NCBI GenBank assembly: GCA_018292915.2
Contig: JACVVK020000088.1
Location: forward strand, 1,249,001 to 1,313,000
Direction: 5' to 3'
DNA: 64,000 bases
From: Batillaria attramentaria
Lineage: Eukaryota > Mollusca > Gastropoda > Batillariidae
The translations under genes and the position numbers were made by a program. Below, one piece after another: positions 23,693 to 35,160 of the stretch (position 1 is the first letter of the stretch; every line of letters begins with the position of its first letter). The notes under the pieces were generated by a model. It saw only the letters and a list, made by a program, of their open reading frames with translations. It was not told the DNA's origin and searched no databases.

Positions 23693-26600
23693 CTTGTTGA
23701 AGCCGCTGAGCCAACATGCTGGTTCCTTTTGCTGGTGCTGACGAGGTGCTGGTCGCTTTCAGGATGCCACCATTCACGGCTGGCTGCTTGCTCTCAATCT
23801 CTCGCAACAGTGCGTCCTTCTGAACACGAGTTCGGCTCTCAATGGCATACAGTTCTTCTCGGGACTGGGCTTTACGCATACCAGTTAGCTGAGAACCCTG
23901 TGATGGTTGTCTCATGCCTGTATAGGACTGAATGTCATCACCAAAGTCATTGCTCCGACCAAGCACAATGCTGCTACTGGATTTCTGCCGATCTAAGTTT
24001 GTTGTGAATACTGAAGTTTCCCGAACACCATTCGTAGTCACTGAACCAGAGTTGGGAGCTGTGGGTTTATCTGGTAAGGCTGACATAGTTGTCTCCCTTG
24101 CTGCACGAAATCTTGCGTGCACCATCTCCAGCTCGGACTGTGACCCAGTGGTGTTGGTGTTGCTGGGTGGTGGTTTGGGTGCTGCATTACGCTTGATGTA
24201 CTGTCCCTGCAGGCGGCCACCACCCATCACAGGCCCAGGGATGCCATTTACCTTGGATGAAGCAGACGACACATGAATATTGTCCATGGAACGGGTAGCA
24301 TCTGACGCAGCCATGCTCTGAGCGCGGATGACTGGTCGGTAGTTAGTGGAAGTCTGACCTCCGGCACTACTAGGCTTTGCTCCGAAGTTCTGCGCTAGCT
24401 GTCTCACACTAGGCAAACCGGCGTATCCCTCTTGTGTATTGGAGGATGGGGTGGAAGCGGAAGCAGGTGGAGGTTGTGAGGAAGCAGTGGAAGGGGTTAC
24501 TAGGATCTGGGATTTGCTACGGGTTGTGAGTTCAGTACCCATCACCATCGGCTGGGGTTGGATGTTAAGGGAGGTGGTAGATGAGGAAGAAGCACCAGCG
24601 GCCGAAGCCACACTCACCCGGGGAGCTGAGGAAGTGTTACTGTTAGCTACCACACCATTCACACCAGCTACAGATGCCGGACGCTGCTGCTGCTGTACTG
24701 AACTTTTGCTGCCCAAGGCACGACTAACACCTCCTCGCAGCACTACCTGTGCGGAAGTGGGTCTGGGGGCAGGGGCGGTGCTGGTTTGGGAATTGGTGGT
24801 GCTGGTGGGGTCTACATCAGTGCTGTTGGGCTGGTTGGTGGCGTGAAGGGACCGACTGCGCTGCACACTCGTGGATTTGCTGGGGGACGTGTTGGGGCTG
24901 TCAGCACTTTTGGCTGAGTTTCGCCTGCGAAGCTGTACACCCTGACTGGTTTGCTGCACACTTTGCTACAAAAGGGGGAAAAAAGAAACACAACACATAC
25001 ATGTATACATATGTTTACAGAATACATAACACACAAAACCTGTACCAGCTTGTTACCCCATTCCTTAGGATAAAGCATACAAACAAAAGCAGACCTGCCT
25101 ACCCACCAAACATGACATGAGTAGTGCCAAAAACCAAACGAGTAGTTTCCTGGCCAAATGTAACGTATCCCAACCAAAATGTGCCAGCTTGTTGCTGAAG
25201 CTACAAATCAACTATTCTATTCTTTGGCTTGTTTGATTCGACTGGTTACAGTGTACTACCATAGTATCTCAGTATGTGTTTTTTTGTGTGTTTTTTTTTT
25301 TGTTTGTTTTTTTAACCCAAATTTCTTTCTACCCGGGTATTTATGCATCGTTAAACTTTGAATGAGGCTCCTTCAAAAAGCTGGATCGGCGCAAGCAAAA
25401 GTTCAGATCGGATTTGACAAAATGCTAACCGCTAAATTACGGAGATTTAGGAAAAAAAAATGTGTAGTGGGGCAATCAAATGCATAGTTGCATAGTAAGC
25501 CCCAAAATTACTTAGTTTTCTATGGTCAATGTGTAGTGTAGGCAGGTCTGCAAAAGAAACGCAACATGACACTACTTAAATTTTCCTTTTCCACATTCAT
25601 GATGACTTTCCGTTCAGTTTAAGTCTAATACTGCAAAGTAAAACAGGGAGTGAAAAAATGAACTGAAGACATATATGTACAGAACTGAATAACATTAAAT
25701 TACACAAATAAACAAGAAGAAAAAATGTTGTTTCACTTTCAGGCTAAACTTTTAAGCATATTCAATGAAATCTGCAAAAGGTGTTACAGACACTCAGTTT
25801 CTATTTGCGCACTTTTGGACTAAACCCCCTAACTGATCAGCATCAAACTGATTGACAATACTGCTGTATTATCAAATTCAAACACATGAAGTGTCTCTCA
25901 AACAAGCTAACATTGTTACAGATATGATGATGGTGGTATATTTTGTCATAATCATACCATTAAACAATACAAATGCTTCACATACTGGGAATCAATCAGG
26001 TTTGATAAGACAGAAATCTACAGTTTAAAGATCAACTGTCCATGCAAAGTTTGTTATAATAGTTAATACACATGAAACGATACCCGCACACCATATACAC
26101 TTACAGGGTAACTCAAATACAGGAGGAGGGAGGTGGAAGGAGAGGGGGGGGGGGGGGGAAGCATGAGCATGATTATCAACAGAGCAGAAATACACTCCTA
26201 GACCCTATAACAAAAGAAAAGAAAAAAGAAAAGAAAAAAAACTAGTTTATTTCTCCCATTCCGACAAACAAAGCAAATTAAAATATCTTTAACATTTCAG
26301 AAGCCAGCATTAATACAACAGATGTTTAGCTGTAAACAGCGTTTTGTCTTCTTGTGATTCAAGACAGAGAAATACAAGACCTGAATGAACGATGAAAACA
26401 GAATTAGCTGCAAACGTGAAAGCTCCGTGCTTTGGGCATGCCAGAAAGCACAGAAAAAAAAACCCTGAGAATTAGACATACAGTTCAGTAAGACATTCAA
26501 CCTGATCTGTACACTAAGTCTAAGATTTCAACAAAAATGAAAAAGGAAATTTAAAACAAAATTAAACGAGCTTCCAAGCAACAAACTGAAAAAGAAAAAG

Positions 26601-29600
26601 ATGAAGTCATGTAAAAATGGGATGCATGTCACAAGCTAGAGTATGGACCTTTAAGTTGAAGTCCTGATGCTTCAGCTGAAAACACAACAGAGATGTCTTA
26701 CAGATCCAGACAGACAGACTGAACAAACCAGTCTTCTACAGTTTTAGCCATTCAATCACCTGAACACATTATTAACAACAAAATTATGTACATGCCTGCT
26801 GAGCACACAGAAACCTTGCTAGCTTTGTGGTTGTTGAAACCTGACAGGGTAAAGACAAGGGAGGGAGAAGGTTAAGCAAGAAAATGACTGAAAGTGAAAC
26901 AAATTCACGGAAGTGATAAGAGGTGTGTGCCTGTAGTTATTAAGGTGACCAGTCAAGCCTAATGTGATGAACTACACTGTACCAGAAGCTGAAAAATGTC
27001 ATATTGTAAGAAATCATGGAAAGCAGATAGATGTTAGCTACTTATTTTTTTAAGGTACCTGTGAAAAACACTTCATGCTACGGTTCATGAGGGTAGTGAG
27101 CCGTGTCTGTGAGGCCATCATGTCTCGGTTGATGGTCTTGTACTGACGTGAGTTGCGGTCCTTAAGACCATGAAGACTGGATGTCAGTCCATTGAAGTTT
27201 TCCTGTTCCCTTGCCATTTCTTTCTGCAGGGACGAGATCAGCTCCATCAGACCCTGCACAGCAAGACAGACTGATGAAGTTACTGTGCTAGAATGTATAC
27301 CACCCTAATCTCTTTCTTCAGACTGCCAAGCACAGAATTCAGAAATGCAGAAACCTTCCTGATGTTTTTAAATGGTCAAGTGCAAAATGGCACACTCAAA
27401 AATTTGAAAAAAAAAAAACAAAAAAAAACTTTCCTCCTTGATCTTTGATAATGATATGCCTCTGTGGTAACTATGAAACACTGGACCCTGAACACACACA
27501 CCTACACGCAGTCTTCACTAACAGCCATGACAGTCTGATTTTTTCCACCATAATGGCCCTGGGCTGGTGACTCCAAATTTCTACTAGTAGTAGTACTACT
27601 AGCCAAACTTCAAAGTTAAAAAAGTTACAAGTCAACCAAAAAGTTGGACCCAATGTCCCTGCCTCCGATTCATCCAACTTTCAAGTTGACGGCCTGTTTG
27701 CTTTCGATTTGGCGTGCTCCCTGAGTGGCAGCTTCCAACAATGATTCACCGAATTCAGACTTGGAAGTAGCCAAGGGAACTCTAATTCTTTGGGTGACAA
27801 ATCCAGCTCTCAGATTTATGATTCTGGCTGGGTGGACTGGAAAACTCACGAAATGTCTTTATGCTTAGGTGACACTGTAAAACCTACTTCGTTTTACCGC
27901 ACTCACATCTGGTGAGCAAATTTAATTTTACTCGCTAGCATGTTTTCCACCAACCATGGCAAGTAAAATACCGGTTCCTGCCACTTTCAGGGCTGAAGAA
28001 GTAGACAAACAAACAGTTTCTTTCAATTTTAACCTTTCTGGAGGTTATGGGGTAGGTGTTCAGTTGGGGAAAACGGGTGTTTTCATACTGAAATAATAGA
28101 TTTGCAGGTACATGTGTAATTATATATATGAATCAATTGCCTTGCAAGGGGAAAAAAATCTGCAAAGCACATCCTTCACTGTTCATTCAAATTCACAAGT
28201 GTGCTGTATAATGCAGTAAAATTCAAGCATTATAAATTGTACTGGCTGTTGAGTGATGTAATATACATGTATACATGTACATGTACATCATATTGCCAAA
28301 ACACAGAATTTAAGCATGAACCTGTCGTCTCTTTACACCCTCACCCTACCCTACCAACCTTCCAAGCAGCAAGGCCCTACATGCGCATAGACTATTTATC
28401 CTCAGGCTGTAGCATCCATATTGATCATTCAGTGGCACATTGCTGGATTCATCATTCATACTATGGGTGGCACCCTGCAGTACACCCAAGATTATCAGAG
28501 TGTCAGTTTGCTCAGGACTTCCAGGACAGTTCATTAATATTTAATTGTGTGTGTGCATTACCAGTATGACCTGCTTGAACACCACCAGGAACAAGTCTAC
28601 TTACTTCTACCTCGGTCTGTGAAACAATCTATGATTGATTAGGAGTAGGAAGGACAGTTAGTGCCCGAGGCAACTTTATGCCTCTCCAGCAATAAAATTT
28701 TCCAGTGAGAGGACAAATTGTTGAGCTAGTTAAGGAGAAAATGCAGTAGTTTACTGACCTCTGAAGGTCATGTATTGGGAAAAGAAGCAAGTACATGTAC
28801 TAGTACCACACAAAAACTTAGAAATGTTTAGTAATGATGCTACTATTACTGAGTACTATTCGTCAAATGTGGGTGACAAACTGCAAGGGCTGTCACCTTA
28901 CACTGTATTGGAGAAAGATGAAGGTACCTAACATTAACAGTTGTCCATAAGGTTTGCTTTACAAGGATACTCCCCTGTCACCTATTACCCAAACCAGACC
29001 CTAGCATACCAGTCATTGCATTTCTGGTAACACAATCAGTGCACTGGAGTGGAAAAGATTGAGTGTAAGTCACAAGCCCCGACCTATCCCTTACAGTAAC
29101 ACTAACAGTCAGATGTAAGGGTGAAAGCCCCATATTACACTAGCCAAATAATTTCTTTTTCAGGCCAGTTGACCGGCAAAACCCTCACAAGAAAGGCCTG
29201 CAGTACATGCAACTGCACTGCAGCAGTAGACTACATGCCAGCTCCTCCTGATACTTCAACAGGTGCTTCTGGTTGACACTTATTGTTATGAAACAAACCT
29301 TGACAGACATGTTCCTGATATTGTTATCGAAGTCAGCATCACTGCAGGTCAGCAGCTGAGCTGAGGACAGTGCTTTGGTTGCCATCTGCAATCAGAAACA
29401 CAGTCAGTCGTATGAGTGAAATGGTAGGTGTTACAATATTGTGCTGCATCACAATCACACAACCCAGTAAACTATTACAATCACAGAAATGCTTAAAAGT
29501 TTAAAGAAACATAGTCACACACACAAAATACTCAACCTGCCTTGTCTCCTTGTCACAACTTGTAAATCAATCTATTTCCTCCTGTCCTAATCTTGGCTTC

Positions 29601-31254
29601 CCTGTACAGCCTACATGTGGGCATCTAATTCTCAAACACGAACTTGAAACTGACAGATGTCACAGTCCAGTTTTAGATCCATACTGCATCTTGACACTTG
29701 CAAGCAGACACATACACATTATCCACCTTACTGACAAAGCTTGTGGTGTATAATTTGCAGCAAGCTGACCACTAGTTTGGCAAGGCACTACAGGTGTTCA
29801 TCTGCTTCACACAGTTATCCACTGTGCAGTAATCAGTACTGTGTGAGACAAAACAGCAAAACCCTTCATCTCTGTTCATACACACCAACTGACCAAGTAA
29901 TATTGTTCCCTCTCATGCCACTTTTCTGGTGCAAACATACACTACATGTATAAATTACAAACTGTGCAGATGCTTGCAGACATTGCAGACAATAATAAAC
30001 CTGACAATAATGTACTCCCCCCCCCCCCCCCTCCCAAAAAAAAAAAAAAAAAAAAGCACAAGTAATTTAGCCAATAGTTGTGCTGTGTGCAAGTCTGTAA
30101 CTAGTTTAAGTGATTTCCGCAAACAGGACGGACTCAATAAAGTGCAGCACGCTGTGAATGCCTGCCACTTTTTATAGTGACATATGGTGTGTAACACATG
30201 CAGTGATGCACAGTGCTGAAAACATTTTGTTCATGACTCTCTCAGTCTATCCCCCTATCTAACTTTTACAACACATACACAGTATGTATGTATACATGTG
30301 TGTATGCACACACACATACACACACGCACACAAATGGCAACAGAAACACTTTTTCGATCTGCCATCTCTTTGAACAGAAAGACTGCATTCCGGTGGGAAG
30401 GGTTTCACTGAATGAATGATGACAGACAAATGAAATCTCTCAGCCTGAGAAGTTGTGGGAATTCCTCCTGGATCATGTCCTGAACTTGTCTCTCCAAAAT
30501 CTCGCCCGCCTGTACAATGTGTCATGGCTCTTACAACACCAGCTAGATGATGACTGTTACAGCTAACTACAGCTGCCTTCAAAGGTCAGAGAAAAGTGCT
30601 CCAAGACCAATGTATCCTAGTGTAAACATTTAACCTAGGTGTGTGAGGTGTGTTTGTGTGAAGGGCAAGTTTACTGATACCGTGTTAAAGTGCTTTACTG
30701 TACCCTGTCACATCTGACACTTAGTCACTCACACACAGTATCATGCATGCAAGTATCTCTGTACAGCAGCTGCACGATATGTCTTCAAAGCAGACATGCG
30801 TTAACCAAAACCACATTACTTCTAGTGCACAAGTAGCAAAGCAGTAAAACCTGTAAAGTGCATTCAACACAAACCATCATCCATGAATCAAAATGCCTCT
30901 ACTCTCCTCCAGTTTCAAAGGTAACCCACATCAGGCTATCAGGACGTCATCAGTACACTACTTAGCAAGCTAGACAAGAATTTCCAGTTTACTGTACAAG
31001 ATCTTGCCTCAAGGAACTTAACTGAAATGAATGATGTGTTATTCGCTAACCGAAAATTCTGGCTTTGGGCACATTTGCAGGAGGAATCATCAACCCACTA
31101 AATCACAATTACTAAATGACAATCTTGTTATTTATCATATGAACAGCTGTCGCTAGTGTCAGGTTGCATCTGCAACTGGAGCACATCAAAAGTAATACTT
31201 ATTAATACATGCAAGTGATATCACCTGGTGCATGGTATTGTTAATGTTAGTAAC

Positions 31255-31296
<42 letters not shown>

Positions 31297-32210
31297 CGCA
31301 TACATCAAGTACTTCAGCTGCATGTTTAGCAACTGCCAAAAGGAGGTGTGTCTCAAGACCAGTCCAGTTACTTGTTGAATCCCGCTGAACTAGTAACAGC
31401 TACCTACCTTACCAACAGGTTGACTCTGATTCCAAAACTGCGCAAAATGTCTTACGAATTCAGTATTCAGTTTAACAAGCAGCACACTTTGACTGAAATC
31501 AACTGCTCTCCTCTACATGAAGTTACTGTATTACATTTCTTCAATGAGGACAAACACATTTGTTGACTGAAGGCTTATCACAGAACATGACATCTGATAA
31601 CGTTAGATCTATCACAAATAAAATTAGATGCCGTCAGCTGTTGTCAGTGAATTTAAAATGAAAATCCTCAATAATGTCTCGGACTGAAACTACAGTACTA
31701 TAAAACTATGCACAGGAGATTCCCACATTCTTCTTGCTATGTCAGCAAAGTGCTAAGCAGTTGGGCATACCGTGTTGTGCTACAGCCCCTCGGCCAAACT
31801 TCCAAGTGGTCCAGCAACAACCGTTCCGGCGACGACCAGTATATCAGATACCACAGTGTATGTTTTGCAGCTCACAGAAGAATGCCGCTTCCTGAAAAAT
31901 CGTTATCTTCAAGCTGAATCATGAAGATTCCTTGGGCGCGACAAACCGAGCTGTCAAGTGACATCACTACCTGCCCTATCCGCAGGTGGGCTGCTGTCGT
32001 GCGCCCCCCACCTGGGAATAGTGGTGTAACCTAGTGACTGAAAACGTACCGGAACAAAGCAAAACTGCAGACAGTTACGCACCTGGTTGTCAATGGATCG
32101 CTTGCAGTTAAAATACGGCCTTCTTGCGGTTCTGTGGCACAAGCAATAGACGTAGACTCCGGTTAAACTTTTCGCCTCTAACCCTTCTGCCGCGCCATAT
32201 TTACAAAACT
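23693..32210 (-). CDS. Coiled-coil, Ser/Thr/Pro-rich protein, 5' part (3' end not found)
   Basis: I do not recognise this family. Exon 1 (about 32210-32083) appears non-coding and ends at a CAG/GTGCGT donor. Exon 2 is 29385-29299 (29 codons, starting MATKALSSAQ directly after an acceptor). Exon 3 is 27253-27059 (65 codons), a predicted amphipathic helix or coiled coil (GLMELISSLQKEMAREQENF). Exon 4 is 24965-23693 (424 codons plus one base). Exons 2-4 join in phase 0 with good GT-AG sites. Exon 4 encodes a low-complexity Ser/Thr/Pro/Gln-rich region with basic RRRNSAKS and SRSLH motifs, and ends at a phase-1 donor, so at least one more exon is missing. About 518 residues are visible. The ATG at 29385 is chosen because the frame through exon 1 has no ATG before its stop. 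A 6-codon uORF (ATG at 32198) may sit in exon 1. The layout suggests a cytoskeletal or scaffold protein, but that is a guess. Confidence 0.7.
26141..26158. repeat. Poly(G) run in intron
   Basis: A G-rich homopolymer within intron 3 of the minus-strand gene. The rest of that intron (24966-27058) is AT-rich with nothing assignable. Confidence 0.85.
27522..27997 (-). mobile_element. hAT-like element relic, copy 2
   Basis: The right end is identical to copy 1 (ACTTTCAGGGCTGAA, 27983-27997). The left end is a mutated version (CAGCCATGACAGTCTG). Shared internal words include ACTAGCCAAACTTCAAA, CTGCCTCCGATTCATCCAA, GTAGCCAAGGGAACT and CACATCTGGTGAGCAA, in the same order and spacing. The zinc-finger frame of copy 1 is largely deleted. 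It lies in intron 2 of the minus-strand gene. Confidence 0.7.
30019..30055. repeat. Poly(C)-poly(A) junction
   Basis: A C run broken by one T passes into about 20 A residues, the same C-to-A polarity as at 25-69. It lies in the first intron of the minus-strand gene (29386-32082). That intron otherwise holds only (CA)n arrays and unassigned AT-rich sequence. Confidence 0.9.
31256..31302. repeat. (CA)n microsatellite
   Basis: A CA array of about 45 bp with two CG interruptions near its right end. Confidence 0.95.
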
Positions 32211-32521
32211 ATGTTCTAATATTAGATTGGAAGTCGCCTCAATGGACGAGTTCAATTTTACACGCAGGAAAATGGCTTTAAGTTTCACTGTATTCATCTC
32301 CGAGCAAAAACACATTATTCCCATATATTTGTGAAAACACTAATGATAATATTTAGAATAATTCTGAGTCATTGATTTTCACTGAAAATGAACATTGCGT
32401 CAAGTACAGTTGAAATCTTTAACCCTTCACCCCCATGCGGTCGCGTCCAATCAGAAGTTTCGTCACTTCCTCTACGCCATTTTCGACCTTGATGGTGCGA
32501 GTTGCTGGTCAAACTCCAACA
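32199..32521. promoter_or_regulatory. Divergent promoter between unknown gene (-) and PPP4R2 (+)
   Basis: About 320 bp separate the putative non-coding first exon of the minus-strand gene from the PPP4R2 start codon. Both transcripts must begin in or next to this interval. No TATA box at a fixed distance was seen. The head-to-head spacing is the basis of the call; transcription start sites are inferred. Confidence 0.55.
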
Positions 32522-35129
32522 ATGGACAACAGAGAAGACCTTCTAGACGCTCTAAATGGTTGGTATAGAAACAATCAGACGTTTACAAGTATTACATACA
32601 TTTTATTATTGTTATTGAAATTGTCTTTTACTTCCTCTGTTGCAGATTTTACGCGAAAACAGCCTAAAGAAATCCCGCCTTTGCTGGAGCAGTATTTGAA
32701 GCAAGTGGCTAAAACAGGAGAAACTCTGTGAGTTCAACGCTCTAGACACTGATAAGCACACTGACACGAGGCAGCGTTTAGCTCCCTTACTGTCTTTGTT
32801 TCAATTTGTTTGTTTTCTTTCAGTCAAAATGAAACAGATGAAAAAGTCTAACAAATCAGACCGTCTGTAACGCCAAAAATTTTATGAAGATCGAGATTAG
32901 GGTATCAGATGTTAAAGATACATGTATACTGCAGCTTGTTTAAGCTCAGAGATCGACCTAATCATATTCTGGTGACAAGAATATATATATAGTCTCATTT
33001 AGATGTGAGCAAAATCTGAGCCCATTCCGGGCTGTCGTTCCACAGATATATATGAGCCACAATGTGGGTCTATTGGCTGCTACGCGTTGCAGTGAAAAGT
33101 ATAGAGCCATAAACGGTCATTGCTATCACGATTCATGTGACACCTAATTACCCTACAACTGTAAACACATAGAAGCCATAGGTCAGCAACCACTATGCAT
33201 TTAGTGTGCCTCTTGGAACACCCGTCAACAATTTTGTTAACACCGATTTTCTCACCTAGCACACGTGTGAAGTACTGATACAGCTAACGCAGAAGCAGTA
33301 CTAGACATGGTGAAATCCACTGTTGACGGGCACATCCGGGTGACCGTCTGAAGGGACGTCACCAGTTTGTGTGGAGCAGATGAATCTGTAATGGCCGAGG
33401 GAGTACAGTTCACATGGGGTCGATGGCAACTTTACAAGTTTACCAAGCTCTAGATACCCTTTGTGAAGACCACTGGCCCAACAGTGACGGTGTTTGTGCG
33501 AAACACTTTTTTCACACAGTGGGAGTTGATCAACCTGCAGAAAGAATCTACATTGATTGAGGGTTCTGTTTCAGTGTGTGTGTTTGAAATTAGTCGTTTT
33601 TTGGTGAGAGGACCATGGTATCTACCTGATTTATTTTTTTTTAATAAATAATTTTTGCACCACATTACCAGAGGTTATCCCAGTATTAAAGAAGTCTTCA
33701 AATCACGGTGGTTACCGCCCATCACTGACACATAAATATGTACCACAGTGGCACAGTAATTTATGCATGTACACAGTGTGTCTTTTAGTGCCTAATAAAA
33801 CACTTGTGCATTTGGCACCTGCAAATTGGCTATAAGTACAACTGAAAAATTGTGTATTCATACTATTTGTGTGTCCATATATATATTGATTTTGCAAATT
33901 TACTCTACCTTCAGGTTTCCCTGGTCACTGCTGAAAGGATTATTTGTTGCCAAACTGGAGCAGGTGATGCAACAGTTCAGTGATGAATTTGGATCTGATC
34001 ACATTCCGCCATGCCCAAATGTGGAAAATGCACGATTTGAGGTTTACAGGCAACGGATCATGGAAGCAGTCCAGAGATTCCATGGGTAAGTTTCTGTCCA
34101 ACAGGCATCAGTTTTTTCCTACCATTCTATAGAATTCCACCACTACTAAACCAGTTTCCACCGTTGAGACAAAAATAAAAGTACAGAGTGGAACAAGCAG
34201 GACGTTTTACCAGTATCACGTATCAACTATCATTCAGGCATGATTTTTTTCTTGGCCCCCAGGTCAATTTTCGCCCTCTTTTTTTTTTTTTTTTTTTTGG
34301 TCAATATATGTGTTTGTTGTTTTTCTGCTGGTTCGTGAGGAAAATTGGAAAAAAAAAGTTGGACCTCGGTTGACCCCAGTAGTGTTTCAGAAAAATAGTT
34401 TGCTAGTTCCGTTGTTTTACATGCCTTTGTTTATTTGTGTCAGATTTGTGGTTTTTTTTGTTTTTTTTTTGTTATTGTTGTTTTTGGGTTTTTTTGTTTT
34501 TTTTTTGCATTGGCTGTACGTGTAACTGAATGGTGCCAAACATTGATTTTTGTTATTGTTGTTTTTCTGCTGGTTTGTGAGGAAAATTGGAAAAAAAGTT
34601 GAACCTCGGTTGACCCCAGCAGTGTTTCAGAAGAGTTGTTTGCTAGTTCCGTTGTTTTACACGCCTTTGTTTATTTGTGTCGGGGTTTGTTTTTGTTTTT
34701 TTGTTATTGGGGGTTTTTTTTTTTTTTTTTTGCATTGGTTGTAACTGAATAGTGCCATACATTGATTCTTCTTCTTGTTGTTGTTTCTTAGGGCTCCTTT
34801 TACTGTTCAGCGCCTTTGTGAGCTGCTTACAGATCCAAAACGGCATTACAAAAGATGCGACAAATTCATGCGCGGGTTGGAAAAGGTAGGTTGATGTTGC
34901 AGTTCATTCTCATGTAGAATTTAACATTAACCGTGGTAGTGCTGATGTGCGTTGCCTTACTATGGTTATTGCACAGATTTCTGCTTGACTTTAGATGCGT
35001 CCAATGCAGGCTGAAGGCTGAATTCAGTTGGGAACTTTTATCCTATTATGAGAAATTTGTTTGAGTAGATAATGACATCATGAAACAGTGCGTGTTGTAT
35101 TATAAACTAACATCACAAATATAACAACA

Positions 35130-35160
<31 letters not shown>

